Of a stretch of DNA of 5,630 nucleotides, positions 1 through 5,630 are shown one piece after another. Origin of the DNA: Gemmatimonadota bacterium (GTDB lineage Bacteria; Gemmatimonadota; Gemmatimonadetes; Gemmatimonadales; Gemmatimonadaceae); the NCBI GenBank assembly GCA_947475795.1, contig CANJOX010000235.1, forward strand, positions 1 to 5,630. Reading direction: 5' to 3'. The notes below the pieces were generated by a model, which saw only the letters and a list, made by a program, of their open reading frames with translations, did not search any database and had not been told where the DNA came from. Within the stretch, counting starts at the first letter, position 1, and each line of letters opens with the position of its first letter. The translations under genes and the position numbers were made by a program.

Positions 1-1098
1 CCGGCTGTGTCAGGGGCCGTGGAGCCGATCCTCATCAGTCATCGCGACGTGCGCGCGCGTGTGGCGCGGCTCGCCCCGATCTTTGTCCAAGGCATCGAGG
101 TGCTGCCGCTCGTCCACGATGCCCGGTTGTACTGGACCGTGCAGCTGTACAGCGCGTCGGACCGGTACCCCCTGAGCCAGCGATGGCAGATTGGGGGCGG
201 CATCTACAGCTACTTCCGGTTAGCGGCCACGGCGGTTGTGGAGTCCGCGACGGGGCGAGTCGCACTGGTGCTGGCGTCCAGACCGGATGCGCCGACGCGC
301 ACATGGCGGGCCGTAGCGCCGTCCCTGTTCTCGGCCGCCGGCGATCTGCCGGCCGGCGTGCTCGCGCAGTTGCCCGTGCCGACCGAGGGCGCGGTTGCCC
401 AGATCAAAACGTTTGCGCGCTATGGCTCACGGTTCGCGGGGTCCGTGACCCGCCAGCTACCGGACAGTGCGCTGGTCGGCGGTACGCCGGCTCCCCACGC
501 GATCGTCGATGACGCGGACGGGCACGTTGGGTGGAGCCTGCCGCTGCTTGACGCGGGAGACCAAATCGACGGGGTCGTGACCGCGACGGGCGGACAGGCG
601 CGCCAGACGTGGTGGGACTCGACCACCTCCCCCCGACTTCGGTGGCGGACCGTGACCGGGCGGCTTCAAAGCGCGCTCGACAGCACCAGGTCCGCGGCGC
701 AGGCGGACACCGCCAACGGGCCGCGGTCCGGCACCGGACTCCGCGTGGGACGGGTGTCCACCGTGATGACCACCCGTGGACCGCTCCTGATCCAGTCGCT
801 CCTGATCCCGTCGCTGCGTCCGGATCGTGGTCAGGGCGGTCGCGAGATAGCGCGCGTCGCCACGTCGGATGGGACACGGATCGCGGCGGGGGCAACCCTC
901 GCTGATGCGTTGGGACAGATGGGAGATATCCCGATTCCGCCGGTATCGCCCCCGGGGGCCGCGCCGCTCCAGTCGGACCCGTTCTCGGCGCGACGGTGGT
1001 ACCGCAGCATGCGCGACGCGCTGACGCGGGGTGACTGGGTGAAGTTCGGCGCAGCGTTTGACAGTCTGGGCCGCGTATTGGAACGACCGCCGCAGTAA
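1..1098 (+). CDS. UPF0182 (COG1615) family protein, C-terminal part, 5' end outside the window
   Basis: The frame is open from the first base and ends at TAA 1096-1098, giving 365 visible residues. The GTG at position 7 is not a credible start because it has no ribosome binding site and the frame continues upstream. UPF0182 proteins are large (roughly 900 residues), with several N-terminal membrane helices and a long soluble C-terminal domain of unknown function. The visible part resembles that soluble domain. Near residues 36-58 a PLVHDARLYWTVQLYSASDRYP stretch matches the family's 'DGRLYW..DAYT.SDRYPYS' block. A TWRAVAPSLFS segment follows, then an LPVPTEGAVAQIKTFARYG segment resembling the 'LRYPEDLF..Q...Y..YH' block. 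Near the end are GPLLIQSLLIPSL and a short helical tail (RRWYRSMRDALTRGDW). Between these blocks it is divergent and seems shorter than typical members. No membrane segment is visible here. It is separated from sucC by a hairpin and 134 bases, so it is probably a separate transcription unit. Family assignment is fairly firm; function is unknown. Confidence 0.75.
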   Translation, partial: PAVSGAVEPILISHRDVRARVARLAPIFVQGIEVLPLVHDARLYWTVQLYSASDRYPLSQRWQIGGGIYSYFRLAATAVVESATGRVALVLASRPDAPTRTWRAVAPSLFSAAGDLPAGVLAQLPVPTEGAVAQIKTFARYGSRFAGSVTRQLPDSALVGGTPAPHAIVDDADGHVGWSLPLLDAGDQIDGVVTATGGQARQTWWDSTTSPRLRWRTVTGRLQSALDSTRSAAQADTANGPRSGTGLRVGRVSTVMTTRGPLLIQSLLIPSLRPDRGQGGREIARVATSDGTRIAAGATLADALGQMGDIPIPPVSPPGAAPLQSDPFSARRWYRSMRDALTRGDWVKFGAAFDSLGRVLERPPQ

Positions 1099-1105
1099 AT
1101 GCGGC

Positions 1106-1141
1106 CGTGCCCGACATCGCCGGTTCACGATGTCGGGCACG
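1106..1141 (+). terminator. Perfect inverted repeat after the UPF0182 gene, probable transcription terminator
   Basis: Bases 1106-1119 are exactly complementary to 1128-1141, giving a 14-bp GC-rich stem with an 8-base loop, starting 7 bases after the stop codon. The position fits a terminator for the upstream gene. No T-tract follows on the + strand (the next bases are tacgggcgcg), so it is not a canonical intrinsic terminator. It may act as a U-tract-less terminator or as a 3' end stabiliser. The structure is seen directly; the function is inferred. Confidence 0.5.
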
Positions 1142-1169
1142 TACGGGCGCGCTTCGCTCCACAGCCGGG

Positions 1170-1199
1170 TTGCTGTCGACGGGCACGACCACCTAGCAT
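1170..1199 (+). promoter_or_regulatory. Candidate sigma70-type promoter for sucCD
   Basis: TTGCTG (1170-1175) and TAGCAT (1194-1199) are separated by 18 bases. They match the first three bases of the -35 consensus and four of six bases of the -10 consensus. Transcription would begin near 1206, leaving a leader of about 27 bases before the GTG at 1233. The 134-base gap after the UPF0182 gene and its hairpin is the only place a sucCD promoter could lie without reading through. The rest of the gap shows nothing else I can name. The host's promoter consensus is not known, so this is tentative. Confidence 0.35.
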
Positions 1200-1223
1200 T
1201 GAACCAGTGACATTCCTCGATTC

Positions 1224-1227
1224 GGAG
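1224..1227 (+). promoter_or_regulatory. Ribosome binding site of sucC
   Basis: GGAG lies five bases before the GTG at 1233. It supports this non-ATG start, which also gives the expected SucC N-terminus ([12 protein letters not shown]). Confidence 0.7.
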
Positions 1228-1232
1228 AACGC

Positions 1233-2378
1233 GTGAACCTACACGAGTATCAGGCGAAAGAGCTGTTGCGGGCGGCCGGTGTGCCGATCCCGCCCGGCGA
1301 AATCGCGACGACGCCGGAACAGGCGGAAGCCCTCGCGCAGCGCTACGGCGTGGCGGTGATGGTGAAGGCGCAGGTCCATGCCGGCGGCCGCGGCAAGGCA
1401 GGCGGCGTGAAGTTCTGTCCGACGCCCGAAGCGGCGAAGGAAAAGGCGACCGCCATTCTCGGCATGACGATCAAGGACCTCACGGTCGAGAAGGTGCTCG
1501 TCACCGTCGCGGCCGATATCGGCTCCGAAGCGTACGTCGGCATCATCGTTGACCGTGCGACCAAGAAGCCGGTGTTCATGGTGAGCGCGGCCGGCGGTAT
1601 CGACATCGAAGAAGTCGCGGCCACCACGCCGGAGTTGATCCTGTATCACCCGGTCGACACGCGCTACGGCCTGCTGTCGTTCGAAGCGATGCGCATGGGC
1701 TTCTTCCTGTACAAGGACGTCAAGCTGGCGCGTCAGGCGGCGAAGATCATGCAGCAGCTCTACACGGCGTTCATGAACGCCGGCTGCTCGCTCGCCGAGA
1801 TCAACCCGCTCGTGCTCACGCCGACGGGCGAACTGATCGCGGTCGACGGCAAGATGGTCATCGACGATAACGAACTCGATCGCCGCCCCGAGATCGCCGC
1901 ACTGCGCGATGAGTCGTCGGAAGCGCCGAGTGAAGTCGACGCACGCAACTCGAACCTCACGTTCATCAAGCTCGACGGCAACGTCGGCTGCGTCGTGAAC
2001 GGCGCCGGTCTCGCGATGGCGACGATGGATCTCGTGAAGTACTACGGCGGCGATCCGGCCAACTTCCTCGACATCGGCGGTTCGTCGAACCCGGAGAAGG
2101 TCGTCAATGCGCTGCGCATCATCACGTCCGATCCGAACGTGAAGTGCATTCTGTTCAACATCTTCGGCGGCATTACGCGCACCGATGACGTGGCCAACGG
2201 CATCGTCACGGCGACCAAGGCGAATCCGCTCAAGGTGCCCATCGTCATCCGCCTCACCGGCACCAACGAGGAGATCGCCGTGAAGATTCTGCAGGACAAC
2301 GGCTTCTCGGCGTCGAACGACATGGACGCGGCCGTGCAGCGCGCCGTGGAACTCGCGACGACGGGGGGTGCCGCGTGA
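1233..2378 (+). CDS. sucC: Succinyl-CoA synthetase (ADP/GDP-forming), beta subunit
   Basis: This is the nucleotide-binding subunit of the TCA-cycle enzyme that interconverts succinyl-CoA + ADP (or GDP) + Pi with succinate + CoA + ATP (or GTP), in the cytoplasm. At 381 residues it is close to the E. coli protein (388). The N-terminal ATP-grasp domain (about 1-230) opens with [12 protein letters not shown] and carries [17 protein letters not shown] at 44-60, with the nucleotide-binding lysine K45. N191 in the AEINPL motif and D205 in VDGK are spaced like the Mg2+ ligands N199 and D213 of E. coli. The C-terminal ligase/flavodoxin-like domain contains [11 protein letters not shown] (256-266), NIFGGITR (309-316) and the GTNEE loop (343-347). 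The usual GGGA in the loop at 282-285 is GGSS. The start is GTG at 1233, set by a GGAG site. The stop overlaps the sucD start by four bases, which implies translational coupling and equal subunit supply. ATP versus GTP preference cannot be told from what I see. Confidence 0.98.
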   Translation: MNLHEYQAKELLRAAGVPIPPGEIATTPEQAEALAQRYGVAVMVKAQVHAGGRGKAGGVKFCPTPEAAKEKATAILGMTIKDLTVEKVLVTVAADIGSEAYVGIIVDRATKKPVFMVSAAGGIDIEEVAATTPELILYHPVDTRYGLLSFEAMRMGFFLYKDVKLARQAAKIMQQLYTAFMNAGCSLAEINPLVLTPTGELIAVDGKMVIDDNELDRRPEIAALRDESSEAPSEVDARNSNLTFIKLDGNVGCVVNGAGLAMATMDLVKYYGGDPANFLDIGGSSNPEKVVNALRIITSDPNVKCILFNIFGGITRTDDVANGIVTATKANPLKVPIVIRLTGTNEEIAVKILQDNGFSASNDMDAAVQRAVELATTGGAA

Positions 2379-3247
2379 GCATCTTCATCGATAACGGCAC
2401 CAAGCTGATCGTGCAGGGCATCACGGGCCGCGACGGCTCGTTCCATGCCAAGCAAATGATCGAGTACGGCACGCAGGTTGTGGCCGGCGTGACGCCGGGC
2501 AAGGGCGGCCAGATGTTCGAAGGCACCGTGCCCATCTTCGATACCGTGTACGACGCGGTGCAGGCCACGGGCGCGAACACGTCCGTCATCTATGTGCCGC
2601 CGATGTTCGCGGCCGATGCGATGATGGAAGCGGCGGCGGCGGGCGTGAAGCTCATCGTCTGCATCACCGAAGGCGTGCCCGTGCTGGACATGACCAAGGT
2701 GTATCCGTACGTGAAGGAACATGGCGCGCGCTTGATCGGCCCGAACTGCCCGGGGCTCATCACGCCCGGCCAGTCAAAGGTCGGCATCATTCCGGGCCGC
2801 ATCTGCATGCCGGGCAACGTCGGCGTCGTGAGCCGCTCCGGCACGCTCACCTACGAGATCGTTAACCAGCTCACCAAGGCCGGCATCGGCCAGAGCTCGT
2901 GCGTCGGCATTGGTGGCGACCCGATCAACGGCACGAACTTCATCGATTGCCTCGCGGCCTTCGAGGCGGATCCGCAGACGAAGGCCATCGCGATGATGGG
3001 TGAAATCGGCGGTACTGATGAGCAGGAAGCCGCCGCGTTCATCAAGGCGCATATGAAGAAGCCGGTCGTTGGCTTCATCGCCGGTCAGACCGCTCCGCCG
3101 GGCCGCCGCATGGGCCACGCCGGCGCGATTATCTCCGGCTCGGAAGGGACGGCCGCGGAAAAAATCGAGTCGTTCAAGGCGGCGGGCATGGGCGTCGCCC
3201 AGCGCCCGGTCGACTTCGTCGATCTGATCCGGGCCCGCCTCGGCTAA
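2375..3247 (+). CDS. sucD: Succinyl-CoA synthetase (ADP/GDP-forming), alpha subunit
   Basis: This subunit binds CoA and carries the histidine that is phosphorylated during the succinyl-CoA synthetase reaction; it pairs with the SucC product just upstream. Its 290 residues match the family (E. coli 289). The N-terminal Rossmann-like CoA-binding domain has [12 protein letters not shown] (13-24) and GVTPGKGG (38-45), followed by YVPP (73-76) and CITEGVP (96-102). The ligase domain has GPNCPG (122-127), SRSGTLTYE (153-161), GIGGDP (178-183) and GEIGG (209-213), where E210 corresponds to the glutamate that supports the phosphohistidine. [13 protein letters not shown] (243-255) contains the catalytic H248, equivalent to E. 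coli H246. The GTG start at 2375 lies inside the sucC stop (GTGA overlap). A G-run at 2363-2368, six bases before it, can serve as a weak Shine-Dalgarno site. No key residue is missing. It is the last gene of the operon and is followed by a strong terminator. Confidence 0.98.
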   Translation: MSIFIDNGTKLIVQGITGRDGSFHAKQMIEYGTQVVAGVTPGKGGQMFEGTVPIFDTVYDAVQATGANTSVIYVPPMFAADAMMEAAAAGVKLIVCITEGVPVLDMTKVYPYVKEHGARLIGPNCPGLITPGQSKVGIIPGRICMPGNVGVVSRSGTLTYEIVNQLTKAGIGQSSCVGIGGDPINGTNFIDCLAAFEADPQTKAIAMMGEIGGTDEQEAAAFIKAHMKKPVVGFIAGQTAPPGRRMGHAGAIISGSEGTAAEKIESFKAAGMGVAQRPVDFVDLIRARLG

Positions 3248-3271
3248 TCGCGACCACGCACGGCAGGGGAG

Positions 3272-3310
3272 CGGGGCCGGACGCGATCGCGCGTCCGGCC
3301 CCGTTTTCTT
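3272..3310 (+). terminator. Intrinsic terminator of the sucCD operon
   Basis: Bases 3272-3285 pair perfectly with 3290-3303, forming a 14-bp, almost all G-C stem with a 4-base loop (atcg). TTTTCTT follows at 3304-3310. It begins 25 bases after the sucD stop. This is a canonical Rho-independent terminator on the + strand and isolates sucCD from the next gene. Confidence 0.93.
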
Positions 3311-3356
3311 GCGTCAGCCCCTGCGGTCCCGGGCACCGCGTGGGCAGATTCAACGC

Positions 3357-4259
3357 ATGCCGACCCCACCGCAACGATTGCGCGACGTCCTGATCGCGTC
3401 CCGCGTGCTCCTGCCGCTGGACGCGGGAACCGTCGCCGACGCCGCCGCGGCACTGTGCCGGTGCCTCGACGACAGCGGGGCGCTCTCGAATGCGGACCTG
3501 CTCCGCGAGCGCATCGAGGAAGCGCGGCCCGAGGATATCGTCGGACTCGCGGATCGCGCCTTCGTCCTCCACTACCGGACCGATGCCGTCCGTGATCTGG
3601 TGGTCGCCATTGGCCTGGCGCCCAGGAACGTGGTCCGTCGGCTTGACGACGACGAGCTGCAGCAGGCGCGCATTGTCTGCCTGGTGTGCACCCCGCCGCG
3701 GCAGATGGCCCGTCATCTGCAGGTGGTTGGCGCCTTCGTCCGTGCCTTCTCCAAAGACGCCACGGTGGAGGCGGCCTTGGGCGTGGAGACTCCCGCGCAG
3801 CTCATGGCACTGCCGGCATTCAGCGCCAGTGATCTCCCGGCCCAGCTGACGGTGCGGGAATTGATGACGGAGCGTCCACGGACGGTCGGGCCGGAGGCGC
3901 CACTGCGGAGCGCCGTGCTCGAGATGCTACGGGCGGGCGTGGGCGGCCTGCCGGTGGTGGACGGAGACAATCGGGTGATCGGGATGTTGAGTGAACGTGA
4001 GCTCTTGCGCGATCTCCTGAGCCATTATCTTCCGCGGGCTGGGGGAGCGACCGCTCCTCAGCCGCCGTCCGCGTCGCGGCGCACGGTGCGCGATATCATG
4101 ACCCGTCAGGTCCTCTGTGTCGCGCCCGAGCAACCGCTGGCCGAGGTGGCGTCCCTGATGCTCAACAAGGACGTCGACCGGGTGCCCGTCGTGAAGGATG
4201 ACCGATTGGTCGGCTTCCTCACGCGCGGGGACATCGTTCGCAAATTGATCGGATCCTGA
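3357..4259 (+). CDS. PTS EIIA (PtsN/fructose-mannitol type)-like domain fused to two CBS domains
   Basis: Predicted 300-residue cytoplasmic protein with no signal peptide or membrane segment. Residues about 15-152 resemble the EIIA type-2 domain (EIIA-Ntr, EIIA-Fru, EIIA-Mtl). FVLHYRTDAV at 69-78 aligns with the active-site 'ALPHARTDAV' block, placing H72 at the phosphorylated histidine. R57 and H120 (in ARHLQVVGAFVRAF) fall where the family has its other two active-site residues. The flanking motif is degenerate: LHY replaces PHA, and the usual GSTGIG is EDIVGLA. Two CBS domains follow at about 164-221 (VRELMTERPRTVGPEAPL, then IGMLSERE) and 243-298 (VRDIMTRQVLCVAPEQPL, then VGFLTRGD), joined by a Pro/Ala-rich linker (227-240). 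I chose ATG 3357. An in-frame TTG at 3309 lies within the terminator tail and would add an arginine-rich extension. No clear Shine-Dalgarno site is seen. ndk starts three bases after its stop. Likely a regulator sensing phosphotransfer and adenine nucleotides; its target is unknown. Confidence 0.8.
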   Translation: MPTPPQRLRDVLIASRVLLPLDAGTVADAAAALCRCLDDSGALSNADLLRERIEEARPEDIVGLADRAFVLHYRTDAVRDLVVAIGLAPRNVVRRLDDDELQQARIVCLVCTPPRQMARHLQVVGAFVRAFSKDATVEAALGVETPAQLMALPAFSASDLPAQLTVRELMTERPRTVGPEAPLRSAVLEMLRAGVGGLPVVDGDNRVIGMLSERELLRDLLSHYLPRAGGATAPQPPSASRRTVRDIMTRQVLCVAPEQPLAEVASLMLNKDVDRVPVVKDDRLVGFLTRGDIVRKLIGS

Positions 4260-4262
4260 CTT

Positions 4263-4688
4263 ATGGCTGGTCGTCGCACTCTTACCATCGTCAAGCCGGA
4301 CGCCTTCGCCAATGGCAAGGCCGGCCTCATCATCGCGCTGCTCGAGCAGTCGGGCTTCACCGTCAAGGCCGCGCGCGTCATGCACCTCACGACCGCCCAG
4401 GCGGGTGAGTTCTATGGCGTTCACCGCGAGCGGGGATTCTTTGGTGAGCTCGTCGAGTTCATGACGAGCGGGCCGTGCATGCCGCTCATTCTGGAGCGCG
4501 ATGACGCCGTCGCCACGCTCCGCACCGTGATCGGCGCGACGGACCCGGCCGAAGCGGCCGAGGGCACCGTGCGCAAGCTGTATGCCGAGTCGAAGGGGCG
4601 GAATGCGATTCACGCGTCCGATTCCGACGAGAACGCGGCCATCGAGGCGGGCTTTTTCTTCGCCGGCGTCGATCTGCTGAGCCGCTGA
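4263..4688 (+). CDS. ndk: Nucleoside diphosphate kinase
   Basis: Transfers the gamma-phosphate of ATP to nucleoside and deoxynucleoside diphosphates through a phosphohistidine, supplying NTPs and dNTPs in the cytoplasm. The 141-residue length is normal for the family. [11 protein letters not shown] (5-15) contains K11. Y51, the [13 protein letters not shown] block (59-71), R87, R104 and N114 are all at family positions, and the catalytic H117 lies in NAIHASDS (114-121). The usual HGSD is HASD, a conservative Gly-to-Ala change next to the active histidine, and the common ERPFF is ERGFF. The ATG at 4263 gives the expected N-terminus. No convincing Shine-Dalgarno site precedes it, and the preceding stop is only three bases away, so translation is probably coupled to the EIIA-CBS gene. 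Its activity complements SucCD, whose nucleotide triphosphate product Ndk can redistribute. All catalytic residues are present. Confidence 0.97.
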   Translation: MAGRRTLTIVKPDAFANGKAGLIIALLEQSGFTVKAARVMHLTTAQAGEFYGVHRERGFFGELVEFMTSGPCMPLILERDDAVATLRTVIGATDPAEAAEGTVRKLYAESKGRNAIHASDSDENAAIEAGFFFAGVDLLSR

Positions 4689-4764
4689 GCAAGGCTCGCG
4701 CCTAACTCGTGGTCGTTGCGCCACTTGGGTGTAGCGGTCCCGTGTGAAAAGCGGGCCGCCGCCC

Positions 4765-4793
4765 TTGTGTAGTCTGGGGGGGCGCTCTACGTT
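4765..4793 (+). promoter_or_regulatory. Candidate promoter for the DUF177-rpmF-plsX cluster, possibly giving a leaderless mRNA
   Basis: TTGTGT (4765-4770) and TACGTT (4788-4793) are separated by 17 bases and lie in the 113-base gap after ndk. Transcription would start around 4800-4802, which is at or next to the ATG at 4802. No Shine-Dalgarno-like sequence is present before that ATG. The spacer contains a run of seven Gs (4776-4782). The elements are only moderate matches to the sigma70 consensus. Confidence 0.35.
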
Positions 4794-4801
4794 ACACGGC
4801 T

Positions 4802-5314
4802 ATGCTGTGCTTTGACATCCGGAGTCTGGAAGCCCGTGCCGAGAGTGTGGACGATGTCCTCGACACCTCGGATCCGGTGTGGGAGGCTGATGACACGCGT
4901 CCGGCAGGTGCCGGGGTGCATGTCATCGGCCGCCTGTCCGGTGCGGGTCACGGTCGCTTTTATCTGAGCGGCCGGTTGGAAGGGGCGGCTGTCACCTCGT
5001 GCAGGCGGTGTCTGAACGAGGTCATGGTGGCCGTGTCGGAAGACGTCCATTTGCTGTTCGCCGAATCAGGGGTCGATGAGGCGGGTGAAGATGACGTGTT
5101 TCCGATCCCTGCTGGGGCGCGAGAACTCGATCTCCGTCCGGCGGTGCGCGAGGAGTGGCTGCTGGCCGTTCCGTCGTTTGCGCTCTGCCGCGAGGAGTGT
5201 CAGGGGCTGTGCGTGACCTGCGGTGCCGATCGCAACACGGGGACGTGTACGTGTCCTCCATCAACTGATCCCCGTTGGGCCGGCTTGCGCGATCTGCGCG
5301 ATGCCGACGCCTAA
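4802..5314 (+). CDS. yceD: DUF177 / YceD family protein (23S rRNA accumulation protein, rpmF-linked)
   Basis: YceD-type proteins are small soluble proteins encoded beside rpmF in many bacteria and linked to accumulation or processing of 23S rRNA; the molecular role is not settled. This one has 170 residues. The N-terminus MLCFDIRSLE resembles the family's 'FDLR.L' start and supports ATG 4802. The first conserved cysteine pair is C67 and C70 in the SCRRCL motif. An acidic stretch (DEAGEDD, 92-98) and the ELDLRPAVREEWLLAVP block (108-124) follow. The C-terminus has the zinc-ribbon-like cysteines C129, C133, C137, C140, C149 and C151, ending in DPRWAGLRDL (156-165). This C-terminal arrangement is typical of the cysteine-containing bacterial and plastid members. 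rpmF starts 38 bases after its stop. The start has no Shine-Dalgarno site and sits directly after a candidate promoter. Confidence 0.9.
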   Translation: MLCFDIRSLEARAESVDDVLDTSDPVWEADDTRPAGAGVHVIGRLSGAGHGRFYLSGRLEGAAVTSCRRCLNEVMVAVSEDVHLLFAESGVDEAGEDDVFPIPAGARELDLRPAVREEWLLAVPSFALCREECQGLCVTCGADRNTGTCTCPPSTDPRWAGLRDLRDADA

Positions 5315-5352
5315 ACGGTTCTTCTCGTCTCGAACGTTCAGGTCAGAGTCCC

Positions 5353-5535
5353 ATGGCCGTACCGAAGCGCCGTACATCCAAGCGGCGGAAGCGCGCCCGC
5401 AACACCCACAAGGTTGCGCCCGCCATCGTCATCCAGTCGTGCCCCCAGTGCGGCACGATGAAGCGTCCGCACCGTGTTTGCAACGAGTGTGGGTTTTATG
5501 CGGGTGAGCAGCGGGTAACTGCGCAGGAAGCGTAA
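5353..5535 (+). CDS. rpmF: 50S ribosomal protein L32
   Basis: Small basic ribosomal protein of the large subunit, 60 residues. The ATG at 5353 gives the classic N-terminus MAVPKRRTSKRRKRARNTHK. The frame remains open upstream to 5275, but that extension overlaps the DUF177 gene and has no L32 similarity. Four cysteines in two CxxC pairs (C30, C33, C43, C46; CPQCG and CNECG) form the zinc ribbon, so this is the zinc-binding ('C+') type of L32. Bacteria with this form often also carry or rely on zinc-independent paralogues elsewhere; none is seen here. The Shine-Dalgarno signal is weak (AGG at 5340-5342, or AGAG at 5345-5348). The gene lies in the conserved order DUF177-rpmF-plsX, and plsX follows after two bases. 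Confidence 0.97.
   Translation: MAVPKRRTSKRRKRARNTHKVAPAIVIQSCPQCGTMKRPHRVCNECGFYAGEQRVTAQEA
5525..5530 (+). promoter_or_regulatory. Ribosome binding site of plsX
   Basis: AGGAAG, inside the last codons of rpmF, lies seven bases before the TTG at 5538. It decides in favour of this non-ATG start. Confidence 0.7.
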
Positions 5536-5537
5536 GT

Positions 5538-5630
5538 TTGGCGCGCATCGCCGTGGATGCCATGGGGGGTGACTTCGCCCCCCGGGCCCCCATTGCTGGC
5601 GCCCTCCGGGCGCTCGACGCGCTCCCCGCG
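5538..5630 (+). CDS. plsX: Phosphate acyltransferase PlsX, N-terminal fragment cut by the window end
   Basis: PlsX converts acyl-ACP and phosphate to acyl-phosphate, the acyl donor for PlsY in the first step of phosphatidic acid synthesis. It is a soluble, membrane-associated enzyme of about 330-350 residues. Only 31 codons are visible, and they match the family's start: ARIAVDAMGGDFAPRAPIAG, including the conserved VDAMGGD..P motif. The likely start is TTG at 5538, two bases after the rpmF stop, with a good AGGAAG site. No ATG or other start with a ribosome binding site gives a full N-terminus. The rest of the gene, and probably fab genes, should follow outside the window. The linkage to rpmF is widespread in bacteria and suggests co-transcription. 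Confidence 0.93.
   Translation, partial: MARIAVDAMGGDFAPRAPIAGALRALDALPA

Noticed and set aside
782..808. Direct repeat of a 12-base unit (cgctcctgatcc) with a 15-base period
   Set aside because: It encodes the LLIQS-LLIPS stretch of the UPF0182 protein, aligns with a conserved family block and has only two copies, so no separate role is supported.
404..1192. Long minus-strand open frame of 262 codons opposite the UPF0182 gene
   Set aside because: Its translation is Arg/Pro/Ala-rich with no recognisable domain, and it lies opposite a gene with family similarity. High GC content lengthens such antisense frames.
2042..2722. Minus-strand open frame of 226 codons opposite the sucC-sucD junction
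   Set aside because: Histidine- and arginine-rich translation, no domain, and opposite two certain genes.
3309..3356. Upstream TTG start for the EIIA-CBS protein
   Set aside because: It begins inside the T-tract of the sucCD terminator, has no ribosome binding site, and the added residues show no EIIA similarity.
3927..4724. Minus-strand open frame of 265 codons opposite the CBS region and ndk
   Set aside because: It is antisense to two well-supported genes and its translation shows no motif; a GC-driven shadow.
4734..4759. Seven-base-pair hairpin with one G-U pair after ndk, considered as a terminator
   Set aside because: The stem is short, the loop has 12 bases and no T-tract follows. 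It is too weak to call.
5275..5352. N-terminal extension of L32 from an upstream ATG
   Set aside because: It overlaps the DUF177 gene and is unlike any L32. The MAVPKRR start at 5353 is the family standard.
5562..5593. Inverted G-run and C-run at the start of plsX
   Set aside because: It is explained by the codons of the conserved MGGD and Pro/Arg residues in a GC-rich genome.

Overview
This is a GC-rich bacterial chromosomal window, densely coded and entirely on the + strand. It holds conserved housekeeping genes plus one unusual regulatory-type gene. No mobile element, CRISPR array, tRNA or rRNA is visible. A Gemmatimonadota or similar high-GC, non-proteobacterial host is plausible from the style of SucC and SucD (SucC GGSS loop, SucD TGRDGSFH motif) and from the DUF177-rpmF-plsX order. 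That assignment is inference and was not tested by any search.

Layout. Positions 1-1098 hold the C-terminal part of a UPF0182 (COG1615)-like protein whose membrane N-terminus lies upstream of the window. A perfect 14-bp inverted repeat follows it (1106-1141). Next is a two-gene operon, sucC (1233-2378) and sucD (2375-3247), whose genes overlap by four bases (GTGA). The operon ends at a textbook intrinsic terminator (3272-3310). After it come a PTS EIIA-like protein fused to two CBS domains (3357-4259) and, three bases later, ndk (4263-4688). A 113-base gap carries a candidate promoter placed so close to the next gene that the transcript may be leaderless. The last block is the classical DUF177/YceD (4802-5314), rpmF (5353-5535) and plsX (from 5538, cut by the window end) cluster.

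How the genes fit together. SucCD performs the substrate-level phosphorylation step of the TCA cycle, and Ndk spreads the phosphoryl group among nucleoside triphosphates. The gene next to ndk combines a phosphorylatable EIIA-type module with CBS domains, which in other proteins bind adenine nucleotides. It could link phosphotransfer state to cellular energy state, but that is inference. DUF177-rpmF-plsX joins ribosome large-subunit biogenesis to the start of phospholipid synthesis.

The most interesting item is the EIIA-CBS-CBS fusion. The rest is largely ordinary core genome, and I do not see a convincing new multi-gene system here.
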